Shown here: positions 56,842 through 64,000 of the stretch, in pieces | How the letters are laid out: each line of letters begins with the position of its first letter | How positions within the stretch are numbered: position 1 is the first letter of the stretch | Assembly (NCBI RefSeq): GCF_001438845.1 | Contig: NZ_JQCL01000068.1 | Location: 20,264 to 84,263, forward strand | Direction of reading: 5' to 3' | Length of the DNA stretch: 64,000 bases | Source: Lactiplantibacillus xiangfangensis | GTDB taxonomy: Bacteria; Bacillota; Bacilli; Lactobacillales; Lactobacillaceae | Translations under genes and position numbers: made by a program | The notes under the pieces: generated by a model | Databases searched by the model: none | Told to the model about the DNA's origin: nothing | The model's input: only the letters and a program-made list of their open reading frames with translations

Positions 56842-58650
56842 TTATTTCGTCACTAACTGTTCAAACTCATCCAACCGTTCTTCAAACACCTTGAAGGCGT
56901 CATCCAAGTAAGTCGGTTTCGTCATATCAACGCCAGCAGCGTGCATCACATCGATTGGAAACGCTGATGACCCCGCCTTTAAGTAGCCCAGGTAATCCTT
57001 GACCGCGTCTGGCTGATTAGTCGTCATACGTTCGGCGAGCGTCGATGCGGCCGCAAATCCCGTTGCATACTGGTAAACGTAGTAATTGTAATAGAAATGC
57101 GGAATCCGTGACCATTCGTCCGCAATCTGCGGATCACTGACAACCGCATCACCATAATAACGTTGATTGAGTTGCAAATAATACTTAGATAGCCGGTCAG
57201 CAGTCAAGGCTTGTCCGGCAGCATCCTGTTCGTGTAACCACTGTTCAAATTCCGCGAACTGGGTCTGACGGAACACGGTCCCCTTAAACCCATCTAGGTA
57301 GTAATTCAAGACGTAGGCCCGCATTTGCGGATCAGTTTCGTGCGCCAAGAAATAGTTTGTTAAGAGATTTTCATTGGTCGTCGACGCAATTTCTGCGACA
57401 AAGATCGAATAATCCCCGTATTGGTAAGGCTGGTTATGCGTCGTCAGGTACGAATGCATGCTGTGTCCCATCTCGTGGACTAGCGTGTAGAGGTTATCGA
57501 TATTATCCTGCCAGTTAAGTAAGATATACGGTGCCGTATCGTACATTCCTGACGAGTACGCGCCGCTACGTTTACCCTGGTTTTCAACGACATCAATCCA
57601 ACGCGAATTAAACGCCGTTTTAACGTGTTTTAAGTAATCCGGGCCCAGAACCTTTAAAGCTTGTAACGCCGTCCCCTGAGCACGCTCATAAGTGTAATTA
57701 ACAGCGGGCTTCTTTGTCAGTGGCGTATACAGATCATACATATGCAGTTCATCGACACCTAGGATCTTCTTCCGCAGGGCAACGTAACGGTGAAGTAAAG
57801 CCAAGTGGTTATCGACTGAACTAACCAATGAATCATAGACCGACGTTGGAATTTGGTTGGCGGCCAACGCTGCAGTCCGCGCATCGGGATAATGGTGCGC
57901 CTGGGCAACAAAGTTATGCACTTTGACTTGACTAGCTAGGGTTGATGCTAGCGTTCGACGGAACTGGCCGTAAACTTTATACAAAGCCTCAAACGCTTGC
58001 CGGCGAACAGCGGGTTGCACCGATTCCAACAAGACACCGTAAATCCCCTGTGAGAGTTTGACTGGGTTACCAGCTTCATCTTGAACCGTTGGAAAATCAA
58101 AGTCGGCGTTGTTTAAAACCCCAAACGTCTTAGCGGACGCATCAAAAATATCCCCAGCACCCGCTAATAAAGCTTCCTCGGACTCGGATAGGACGTGTCC
58201 CTTTTGAAGTCGTACCGTATCCAATAAATGTCGATAATCGCGGAGTGCGACGTTTTCATCTAAAAATTGGTCCAATTGTGCTGGACTCAAGGTCAGTAAC
58301 GCTGGCTCAAACCAAGCGGTGGCAGCCGAAACTTTTGCAGTTAGGCTCCCTGCTTGATCATCCAAAGCTGCGTTAGTGCTATTACCCGTATCTTGGTCAC
58401 TCTTAAGACTGGCATAAACGGCGACTTTTTCCAAGCGACGGTAAAGTCCTAAAACACCTTGAATACCGGCTAGAACGGTATCCGCACTATCGGTAAAGTG
58501 TGCTTTTAACGCCGTGACAGTTGGTAGAGCAGCCTTAACTTGCTCAACATCTTCACGGTATGCCGTTTGATCGGCGTAAATCTTAGTGAGGTCCCAAGTC
58601 AATGCCTCGGGCACGGCTGCGCGTGTCGGGAGTTGTTTTGTTGCTACCAT
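56842..58650 (-). CDS. pepF: Oligoendopeptidase F
   Basis: Cytoplasmic zinc metallopeptidase of family M3B that cleaves peptides of about 7-17 residues. The 602-residue protein has the HExxH site in LVHEMGHSMHSYL near residue 385-397, the third zinc ligand region VAEIASTTNENLL near 415-425, and SRIPHFYYNYYVYQYATGFAAA near 525. It fits casein and peptide turnover in LAB and belongs to the conserved mecA-coiA-pepF-spxH block. Confidence 0.96.
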   Translation of the reverse strand: MVATKQLPTRAAVPEALTWDLTKIYADQTAYREDVEQVKAALPTVTALKAHFTDSADTVLAGIQGVLGLYRRLEKVAVYASLKSDQDTGNSTNAALDDQAGSLTAKVSAATAWFEPALLTLSPAQLDQFLDENVALRDYRHLLDTVRLQKGHVLSESEEALLAGAGDIFDASAKTFGVLNNADFDFPTVQDEAGNPVKLSQGIYGVLLESVQPAVRRQAFEALYKVYGQFRRTLASTLASQVKVHNFVAQAHHYPDARTAALAANQIPTSVYDSLVSSVDNHLALLHRYVALRKKILGVDELHMYDLYTPLTKKPAVNYTYERAQGTALQALKVLGPDYLKHVKTAFNSRWIDVVENQGKRSGAYSSGMYDTAPYILLNWQDNIDNLYTLVHEMGHSMHSYLTTHNQPYQYGDYSIFVAEIASTTNENLLTNYFLAHETDPQMRAYVLNYYLDGFKGTVFRQTQFAEFEQWLHEQDAAGQALTADRLSKYYLQLNQRYYGDAVVSDPQIADEWSRIPHFYYNYYVYQYATGFAAASTLAERMTTNQPDAVKDYLGYLKAGSSAFPIDVMHAAGVDMTKPTYLDDAFKVFEERLDEFEQLVTK

Positions 58651-58726
58651 ATATTTCCCTCCAATTAAGTTAATCTAAAATAAGATTAACACACTATCCT
58701 CCCACACTTCGCCGAATTGTCTGATT

Positions 58727-59812
58727 TTACCGTTTTTTCCACCGTAACTGTGCTAAATTCAATTGCCATCCCGTGGCCGTCGCCACTAAAACTTGCTGTG
58801 CCGTCAATTCATTAATCACATCCGTAATCAAGGTCGTATTTACCATTCCCCGGTGCCGAATACACGCATTACGAGCTAACAGTGGTCGTAGGGTTTGCCA
58901 GCAAAGATCGTGTAGCTGAGCATCAGCTATCCACTCGGACTGGGCGCGCAAGGTGATAAACAAGTGCAAGTACCAGACTAGGTACGGCACTGATAGTAGT
59001 GGCGGCTTAGCGACCATGGGAACCACCCAGTCTGGGAGTAATTGTAAAGTGCCGCCATGCTGATAACAAAAGTTTTGCAGGTCTCGCTGATAGCCTTGTT
59101 GGCGTAACCGCCCCATCAATAAATTGCGCTGGTAATGTTGGAAGTGGTAGGCAATGGTTGATACCGCTCGCAAGGGTGGCTGCATCGCTAAGACTTGATT
59201 CACGATTACCTGAGTAGGGTCAAGCCGTAGCACCTGGTGCATCAGCGGCTCACAATCGAGGCTCATTAAGTGATAATTTAGGGCCCCCGTGTTCGTTTGA
59301 ACATCCCACAGTAAAACAAAGTAGCCCCAGTTTGAGCTGTTTTGTAAAAATTTCAGGGCTTTTCCATGGGTCCGCACACCCTTGTGGTATGGCCGTCCAA
59401 GCAACCACAATACCCGGTAACCATGCTGACGGTAGCCCGCCGTTCGTTCCCACAGCCGTTGATTGGAAAGTGGCGAACATTGAAATTCAATCGCAAGTGG
59501 GGCTTGGTGCGGCGCTTGAACTAAAATATCTGGGCGTTGATGTAACTGGGCTAGCGGTGCCTCCAGTTGAACTTGATAACCACTATTCTCAAACCAAGTC
59601 GCCAATTGTCGTTTGCCAAGTAAGTGCTCTGCCGTTTCGCCTTCTGAAAACGTCGTACACGCTCGACCGGGACAGTGAGCAAAGTGTGCAATCGTCACGG
59701 TCCCCCGTTTTAACGTCACCGGCGCCATACACCCCGGACAAAAATAGTCGGTCTGCCGCTTGGCCTGCAACGCATTGGTCAAGTGTGCACTTTGGTCCAC
59801 CGCTATCAACAT
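58727..59812 (-). CDS. coiA: Competence protein CoiA
   Basis: A 361-residue protein of the CoiA family, needed for recombination or processing of incoming DNA in naturally competent streptococci and bacilli. The N-terminus has a small zinc-like motif (YFCPGCMAPVTLKRG and HFAHCPGRAC), followed by a nuclease-like domain with GETAEHLLGKRQLATWF, RPDILVQAP and LAIEFQCSPLS, giving a PD-(D/E)xK-type core. It is intact, although competence is not generally reported in L. plantarum. It lies between mecA (which ends in a terminator) and pepF. Confidence 0.88.
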   Translation of the reverse strand: MLIAVDQSAHLTNALQAKRQTDYFCPGCMAPVTLKRGTVTIAHFAHCPGRACTTFSEGETAEHLLGKRQLATWFENSGYQVQLEAPLAQLHQRPDILVQAPHQAPLAIEFQCSPLSNQRLWERTAGYRQHGYRVLWLLGRPYHKGVRTHGKALKFLQNSSNWGYFVLLWDVQTNTGALNYHLMSLDCEPLMHQVLRLDPTQVIVNQVLAMQPPLRAVSTIAYHFQHYQRNLLMGRLRQQGYQRDLQNFCYQHGGTLQLLPDWVVPMVAKPPLLSVPYLVWYLHLFITLRAQSEWIADAQLHDLCWQTLRPLLARNACIRHRGMVNTTLITDVINELTAQQVLVATATGWQLNLAQLRWKKR

Positions 59813-59863
59813 GTAATTCCACTCCCCTCACTCTTTAGTTACGCCAAAAGTTACTGAGAGTAT

Positions 59864-59894
59864 CAAAAAACCGCAATCAACCTGATTGCGGTTC
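59864..59894 (-). terminator. Intrinsic terminator of mecA
   Basis: AACCGCAATCA pairs with TGATTGCGGTT, followed on the minus strand by TTTTGAT. It isolates mecA from coiA. Confidence 0.85.
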
Positions 59895-59901
59895 ATAGAA
59901 C

Positions 59902-60633
59902 TTATTTAAAGTAATGACGAACTGTCTCTAACGCCGCGTTTGACATGACTTTTTCACCATGTTCTAGCAAGACATCGGCAGTCACCTTCGATAAGTTAGC
60001 ATATTCAAGGGCGACGGAGACGTCATCCTTAATCGTGCCGGTCGAAGATTGATCCACGAAGAACACTAACTCCATGTAATACTTGTCGCGATACTTAAAC
60101 AAGTTCGAAGCTAGCCCCTCCGGACGAAACATTTGTGCTAACGAGATAACATCTTCAAAACTATCGAATTGTAAGACGTATTCCTTAGTTGGTGTATCTG
60201 GATCATCGATATATGGATCTAAATCATTGGTGTCCTTAGTCGGATTGCTTTGAACACCCTGTGTCTGATCGTTATTATCTGTATCAGTTTGCATCAGTTT
60301 GCGTTTCAAGTAATCTGAAACGTCATCCTGTGTGGTGCCTTCATCCGATTGGTTTGGTGACTGAGTCGCCTTTGCAATCGTATCCTGCAAGTTTTCACTA
60401 TTTTTACTAATAAATAACTCTAACCCATTTCGATTCGGTAATACTTGGAAAGTTACGGCATCGTTATCTTGAAATTGATGATCAACATCAACTTCCTCAA
60501 GAATGCTATAAAAGAAACTTTCAATTTGCTTATGATTCCCTAGTAAATCCAACACGCGAATACCGCGTTCATTGAGATCATCGTTGCCGATTAAGACGCG
60601 AATCGTGTCTTCGTTGATTCGTTCCATCTCCAT
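59902..60633 (-). CDS. mecA: Adaptor protein MecA
   Basis: Adaptor that delivers proteins (ComK/ComX-type regulators, unfolded proteins, and in some species Spx) to ClpCP. The 243-residue protein starts MEMERINEDTIRVLIGNDDLNERGI with the substrate-binding N-domain. It then has a long acidic, Asp/Asn/Thr/Gln-rich linker (about 85-150) and the ClpC-binding C-domain from YVLQFDSFEDVISLAQMF. AAAGGGG precedes the ATG. It lies between spxA and coiA, the usual order. Confidence 0.93.
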   Translation of the reverse strand: MEMERINEDTIRVLIGNDDLNERGIRVLDLLGNHKQIESFFYSILEEVDVDHQFQDNDAVTFQVLPNRNGLELFISKNSENLQDTIAKATQSPNQSDEGTTQDDVSDYLKRKLMQTDTDNNDQTQGVQSNPTKDTNDLDPYIDDPDTPTKEYVLQFDSFEDVISLAQMFRPEGLASNLFKYRDKYYMELVFFVDQSSTGTIKDDVSVALEYANLSKVTADVLLEHGEKVMSNAALETVRHYFK

Positions 60634-60726
60634 TGCAGATCCACCCCTTTCTAAGTGTCAAGGGCCATAATCACTATCACAATTCTAACTTATTTCAGCG
60701 CATTGTAAAGTAATCTATCTGAAAAT

Positions 60727-60766
60727 AAAAAAATTGGCTAATTAGTCAACCTAATTAGCCAATTTT
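60727..60766 (-). terminator. Intrinsic terminator of spxA
   Basis: ATTGGCTAATTAG pairs with CTAATTAGCCAAT, a perfect 13-bp stem with a T-run on the minus strand, just after the spxA stop codon. Confidence 0.9.
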
Positions 60767-60771
60767 CACAC

Positions 60772-61170
60772 TTAGCTGTTAGCCAATTGTTGCGCACGCA
60801 ACAGTTCGAGTGTCCGAATCTTACGTGGTAAGAACCGGCGAATCTCATCTTCGTTATAGCCAACTTGGAGCCGCTTTTCGTCTATCATGATTGGTCGCCG
60901 TAACAAACTAGGGTCGCGACTAATCAAATCATACAATTGCGTCAATGATAAATCATCAATATCAACATCTAGCTGTTGAAAAGCCTTGGAACGGGTCGAA
61001 ATAATCTCCTCCGTGCCAGTTTCGGTTAATTGTAAAATACTTTTGATTTCGTTAATGGAAAGTGGTTCGATGAACAAATTACGTTCGCGGAAATTAATGT
61101 CGTGGGTTTGTAACCAAACCTTGGCTTTGCGACATGAGGTACAACTTGGTGCGGTATATAAAATAACCAT
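60772..61170 (-). CDS. spxA: Transcriptional regulator Spx
   Basis: An ArsC-fold regulator that binds the RNA polymerase alpha subunit and drives disulfide and wall stress genes. The 132-residue protein has the redox switch [11 protein letters not shown] with CxxC at about residues 10-13, and [27 protein letters not shown] near 87-113, an Spx signature. AAGGAGG is seven bases before the ATG at 61170; 39 in-frame codons upstream are not used, because the promoter lies there. It is monocistronic and is expected to be degraded by ClpXP with SpxH. Confidence 0.95.
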   Translation of the reverse strand: MVILYTAPSCTSCRKAKVWLQTHDINFRERNLFIEPLSINEIKSILQLTETGTEEIISTRSKAFQQLDVDIDDLSLTQLYDLISRDPSLLRRPIMIDEKRLQVGYNEDEIRRFLPRKIRTLELLRAQQLANS

Positions 61171-61221
61171 ACGGGTTCCTCCTTGAGCATCGTCAACACA
61201 ACTATCTTTATAACAATATTT

Positions 61222-61250
61222 ATTATACGCTGTTAAGATTTGATTGTGAA
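61222..61250 (-). promoter_or_regulatory. Sigma-A promoter of spxA
   Basis: Minus strand TTCACA, 17 bases, TATAAT: five of six and six of six. The 61171-61461 gap holds only this promoter and the terminator at 61425. Confidence 0.75.
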
Positions 61251-61424
61251 TAGATTTTATAAAATTGATTAATAAAATCCGTCGCAATAATTAAACACTA
61301 TTCTATTATCTGTTCGATAACATTTAATTTAGTCCCAATTTTAACCAGAATTGTAATTAATTAGATTGTGAACAATTCTGTTTTTGCTTATTATTACTAT
61401 AAATACAATTGAAAACAACAGGTC

Positions 61425-61455
61425 AAAAAAAGACCAGTTTTTCAAAACCGGTCTT
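61425..61455 (-). terminator. Intrinsic terminator of the metallo-hydrolase gene
   Basis: AAGACCGGTTTT pairs with AAACTGGTCTT, followed by TTTTTG on the minus strand. Confidence 0.88.
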
Positions 61456-61461
61456 ATCATA

Positions 61462-62205
61462 TTAACCTAAATCTAATTGTAAGTATTTCTGGGCAACAAT
61501 GACCTGAACGCCATCTCCAGCTGCCACTTGAGCTTCATCTCGCAGCTGGTCAAACGGTACATCTTGCGGCAAATGGGTCAATAGCAGCCGCTTAGCGTGA
61601 GCTGCTTTGGCAATTTCACCCGACTGAGTGGAGGTCATATGCCACATTTTACCAGTCTTAGCAGCACCAAAGTTAGTATCAGTCATGAGTAGTTGGGACC
61701 CCTGAGCAAAGTCAGCTAGCCGTGGAATATAAGCGGTATCGGCTGAAAAAGTTAGCTGCTCGCCAGTCGCTCGTTCAACGATCTTAACGGCGTAGGCTGG
61801 TACCGGGTGTTTAGTTGGCATAAAGCTAACGTCAAACGGCCCGATGGGGTTAACGACGGCCGGGTCATAAGCACGGCCAACCGTCGCCCCGGCCCAGGTT
61901 AACGCACCAAAGTTCAGTGGGTCCGCTGTATGGCCATAAATTGGCAATTCAGGCGTTTTACGGGCACCCTGACGTAGTTGCCAGTAATATTGTAAAACAC
62001 CGACGTCCGCGGTGTGATCGTGGTGATAATGGGAAAGTAGAACTGCATCTAGCTGCAATGGATCTAAAATCTCTTCCAAGGCGTTTAAAGCCCCCGAACC
62101 ACAATCGAGTAAGAGATGGTAATCGCCCGCAGTAACGAGGTAGGAACTTGTCCCCACCCCATCATACGGATAACCGCCATAATAACCTAAGACTGTTAAT
62201 TTCAC
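61462..62205 (-). CDS. Metallo-beta-lactamase-fold hydrolase (RNase Z-like group)
   Basis: A 247-residue cytoplasmic hydrolase of the MBL superfamily. The zinc site HYHHDHTADVG lies near residue 60; further ligands are in TKHPVPAYAV near 136, FSADTAYIP near 158 and LLTHLPQD near 212, and the layout resembles the YhfI/ElaC-like subgroup. Phosphodiesterase or tRNA-processing activity is possible but unproven. The start is the GTG at 62205 (MKLTVLGYYGGYPYDG), nine bases after AAGGGA; a preceding ATG lies too close to that site. Confidence 0.88.
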   Translation of the reverse strand: MKLTVLGYYGGYPYDGVGTSSYLVTAGDYHLLLDCGSGALNALEEILDPLQLDAVLLSHYHHDHTADVGVLQYYWQLRQGARKTPELPIYGHTADPLNFGALTWAGATVGRAYDPAVVNPIGPFDVSFMPTKHPVPAYAVKIVERATGEQLTFSADTAYIPRLADFAQGSQLLMTDTNFGAAKTGKMWHMTSTQSGEIAKAAHAKRLLLTHLPQDVPFDQLRDEAQVAAGDGVQVIVAQKYLQLDLG

Positions 62206-62358
62206 TAAAACCATTCCCTTCAAGCTGAATTTTAAAACGAGTTATTACTTCTATTTTAACTTAGGATTCAAGAAAAATGAAACCGTTACCCGTACATATT
62301 TTCAATTGGCCTGAAAAACACGTATAATATAAGTGTAATAATTAAGGAGTGATATTTG

Positions 62359-62859
62359 ATGAGTGGAAAAATTTCAGCAACATTTGGGACGCGCAAGATT
62401 TTGACCATGATCCAACAGCAACATGCCGATCGTGACTTACTCTTAATGCAAGCCAACGCCACTGAAGATCGCTATATGCTGCTTGACTTGAGTGGTGAAC
62501 CTACCGTATTTTCAAGTCCGGTAACTTATGACGTATTACTTTCTAAAGGGTCCGCTGACTGGCATGGAATGACAAGCTTCATCTTTGTTGATTTACCAAT
62601 TGAAGAACAGAAAGTATTTACTTCCAAGTTCAGCGGTTTCCGCCACGACTATGAACGTCCAGATGGGCTGAAACATTTCATGATTTTACGGGAAGCTAAG
62701 AATGACGCTGCGTTTGTCATCGTCACCAATTGGCACCGTGATTCTGAATACGCCGTCTGGCTACGTAGCGAGTCATTCAAACCGTTCGCGAAGTACATCA
62801 CTTCCGACTATGATTATCATGAAAGTCGCTACATGTTCGTACGGTCACTTAAATCATAA
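62359..62859 (+). CDS. HmoB/TRAP-like ABM-domain protein
   Basis: A 166-residue cytoplasmic protein. The C-terminal half has the ABM (antibiotic biosynthesis monooxygenase) pattern: FSGFRHDYERPDGLKHFMILREAKN, then FVIVTNWHRDSEYAVWLRSESF. Length and layout fit the HmoB (Bacillus) and TRAP (Staphylococcus) family; HmoB degrades heme. Because L. plantarum has no complete heme synthesis, a role in heme handling is only inferred. A TTG lies one codon upstream; I take the ATG at 62359, with AAGGAG upstream. It is followed by its own terminator. Confidence 0.75.
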   Translation: MSGKISATFGTRKILTMIQQQHADRDLLLMQANATEDRYMLLDLSGEPTVFSSPVTYDVLLSKGSADWHGMTSFIFVDLPIEEQKVFTSKFSGFRHDYERPDGLKHFMILREAKNDAAFVIVTNWHRDSEYAVWLRSESFKPFAKYITSDYDYHESRYMFVRSLKS

Positions 62860-62869
62860 TTAACCAACA

Positions 62870-62907
62870 AAAAGTTGTTAGTCTTAAAGCTAGCAACTTT
62901 TTTTATT
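62870..62907 (+). terminator. Intrinsic terminator of the HmoB-like gene
   Basis: AAAAAGTTGTTAG pairs with CTAGCAACTTTTT, then TTT, just after the stop codon. Confidence 0.85.
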
Positions 62908-62914
62908 GGGTAAC

Positions 62915-63235
62915 TAAAGGTTGAAAGTTAAACTTAGAGGTTGATTACTGTTGTATCAATATTTAGACTAATACAAATTAACTACTTATGAGTGAATCCG
63001 GTTGCCACTGATGACATGTGATTATCCAAATCAAAATAGTTCATCTGTTTTGAGCGCAGTCGGGTAGTCTTGGTGTGCTGTGTCGGCAAGATTGGCAAGT
63101 GTTTCTTATCTGCCAATCTCGCGGGAGCAGACCGCACTTCTGCTACGACCGTCCCACCCGACGGAGCGGATAATTTAGGAATGACCATCGCTACTGTTAC
63201 AGTGTTGATAGCAGTTTTAGACTTTTCAACCTTTA
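62915..63235 (+). repeat. Structured intergenic repeat, copy D, with terminal inverted repeats
   Basis: A 321-bp non-coding element bounded by TAAAGGTTGAAA (62915-62926) and its exact complement TTTCAACCTTTA (63224-63235). The first about 107 bases match copy A. The core (about 63053-63168) has outer stem GTCGGGT/ACCCGAC (63059-63065 with 63156-63162), hairpin GCAAGATTGGC/GCCAATCTCGC (63086-63096 with 63112-63122), and an arm GGGAGCAGACCG...CGACCGTCCC. It matches copy B over GGTGTGCTGTGTCGGCAAGA. It looks like a MITE-sized element with an RNA-like core. Confidence 0.75.
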
Positions 63236-63445
63236 ATTGACTAATTATTTTTTTCCAAAGATTGAAAGTCAGAATATAGATTTGAGCGTTGTTATAGAAC
63301 ACGCAAGCTGTTGAAAGTCAGCCTCTATCCCCCTTTTATCCGAGGTTGTCGCTGGGTACATGCAGACATGGCGTAGAGCCCGGAACAAATACATCATTGT
63401 TTCAGCCTGTCCGTGGCCCTAAGAGAAATGCTGTCAGCAAACCAC
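63236..63445. other. Intergenic stretch without recognisable gene
   Basis: Between repeat D and the possible transposase remnant. TTGAAAGTCAG occurs twice (63262 and 63313). No open frame with a ribosome site and no strong hairpin is seen. It may be decayed mobile DNA. Confidence 0.4.
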
Positions 63446-63574
63446 CTATAGGTTCCAAACCGCAGTATGGCCGGAACCATCCCATTTACTTGGATTGGTA
63501 CCATCAATATCAGGATAAATAATATTTGGGTCTTCCATTTGGAACGTATCTTCGATAAAATGATTTTGGGACAT
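63446..63574 (-). pseudogene. Possible truncated transposase fragment (ISL3-like N-terminus)
   Basis: A 42-codon minus-strand frame, MSQNHFIEDTFQMEDPN then IIYPDIDGTNPSKW, ending in a stop. The start and the M-x-D-P-N pattern recall the beginning of ISL3-family transposases of lactobacilli, but only the N-terminal edge is present and I recognise it weakly. The flanking sequence has a 19-bp inverted repeat at 63655. A small unrelated peptide cannot be excluded. Confidence 0.3.
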
Positions 63575-63654
63575 CTTTTCTCACTTGCCTTTACTTTTAC
63601 TTTGGTCGGTGCTAGTGGTGCATTGAGGAGATTTGTCCTTTTTATTTTACACAA

Positions 63655-63694
63655 AAAATTGGGTGTTGATGGAAATCCATCAACACCCAATTTT
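63655..63694 (-). terminator. 19-bp perfect inverted repeat, terminator-like
   Basis: AAAATTGGGTGTTGATGGA at 63655-63673 and its exact complement at 63676-63694, with a T-run on the minus strand. It lies about 55 bases past the tRNA terminator at 63749. It may be a second terminator of the tRNA operon or a trace of a mobile element. Confidence 0.55.
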
Positions 63695-63748
63695 CTAGAG
63701 CAACTTTAACTAAGCACGTCCCTGCCGTTCAAAATATTTATGACTAGA

Positions 63749-63777
63749 CAAAAAAAGACATTCCTAAGAATGTCTTT
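63749..63777 (-). terminator. Intrinsic terminator of the tRNA operon
   Basis: AAAGACATTC pairs with GAATGTCTTT, followed by TTTTG on the minus strand, just after tRNA-Asp. Confidence 0.88.
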
Positions 63778-63784
63778 CAAATGA

Positions 63785-63859
63785 CGGTCCGTACGAGACT
63801 CGAACTCGTGATCTCCTGCGTGACAGGCAGGCGTCCTAAACCAACTAGACCAACGGACC
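63785..63859 (-). tRNA. tRNA-Asp (GTC)
   Basis: Seven-bp acceptor stem GGTCCGT/ACGGACC. Anticodon stem CCTGC/GCAGG with loop CTGTCAC, anticodon GTC. T-arm ACGAG-TTCGAGT-CTCGT. The discriminator base is G. The 3' CCA is not encoded. Confidence 0.95.
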
Positions 63860-63864
63860 AAATA

Positions 63865-63938
<74 letters not shown>

Positions 63939-63947
63939 ATAATATAA

Positions 63948-64000
63948 TGACCCCTACGGGATTCGAACCCATGTTACTGCCGTGAAAGGGCAGTGTCTTA
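63948..64000 (-). tRNA. tRNA-Glu (TTC), 5' part beyond window
   Basis: The 3' 53 bases are visible: anticodon stem CTGCC/GGCAG with loop CTTTCAC (anticodon TTC), T-arm with GGGTTCGAATCCC, and 3' acceptor strand AGGGGTC plus A. The 5' end lies past 64000. Ribosomal RNA genes often lie upstream of such clusters but are not in view. Confidence 0.92.

Noticed and set aside
63394..63709. Overlapping frames of about 80-98 codons on both strands downstream of repeat D
   Set aside because: They run through the 19-bp inverted repeat and show no domain or ribosome site.

Overview
The window is chromosomal DNA of a low-to-mid GC Gram-positive lactic acid bacterium, almost certainly of the Lactiplantibacillus plantarum group. 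The evidence is a surface protein anchored by an LPQTNE-type sortase motif, a complete division and cell-wall (dcw) cluster with PASTA-type PBP2B and the sepF-ylmG-ylmH-divIVA-ileS tail, a T-box isoleucyl-tRNA synthetase, a DUF1831 gene beside a cysteine desulfurase, and the Firmicutes order spx-mecA-coiA-pepF-spxH-relQ-nadK-rluA. Species-level placement is from memory of gene content, not a search.

Layout. 1-11.6 kb: the start of a LysM secreted protein (cut by the window edge) with a WalR-like box, prs, a histidine phosphatase-TPR-recD2 operon, a large MucBP/LPQTNE surface adhesin and the Ktr potassium transporter pair. 11.7-16.3 kb: a mannose-family PTS operon (IIA, IIB, fused IIC-IID) with an FSA-type transaldolase, divergent from a LacI regulator. 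16.3-23.3 kb: a tRNA-thiolation and nucleotide housekeeping block (Nudix, small membrane protein, mtnN, cysteine desulfurase, DUF1831, mnmA) and dapF, flanked by unusual structured intergenic repeats. 23.3-40.5 kb: ileS with its T-box, then the dcw cluster from divIVA back to mraZ, and DUF3397. 40.7-45 kb: CorA-type transporter, a tiny DUF4044 protein, ftsK, trmL. 45-53.4 kb: accessory-type genes (NAD(P)-binding protein, brnQ, rlmA-like, zinc-free S14, pRiA4b ORF3-like, AI-2E-family permease, orphan sorbitol IIA, lactonase, cutC). 53.5-61.2 kb: the spx/ClpXP/stringent-response neighbourhood. 61.4-64 kb: metallo-hydrolase, HmoB/TRAP-like protein, a repeat, a possible transposase remnant and a tRNA cluster (Asp, fMet, partial Glu) read leftwards.

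Most genes read on the minus strand. They form long, tightly packed operons with ATGA, TAATG or TAGTG stop-start overlaps and clear intrinsic terminators. Several genes start with GTG or TTG, and in several the Shine-Dalgarno sequence lies inside the longest open frame, so I moved those starts downstream.

The signal not explained by ordinary genes is non-coding. (i) Two about 170-nt elements at 45812 and 49847 share single-stranded blocks and a nested two-stem fold with compensatory changes, and each ends in its own terminator. (ii) A dispersed family of cloverleaf-like intergenic repeats occurs at 16371, 22766, about 40555 and 62915, one copy bounded by 12-bp terminal inverted repeats, with an unrelated-looking 147-bp structured palindrome beside one copy. 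These are the best candidates for something undescribed.
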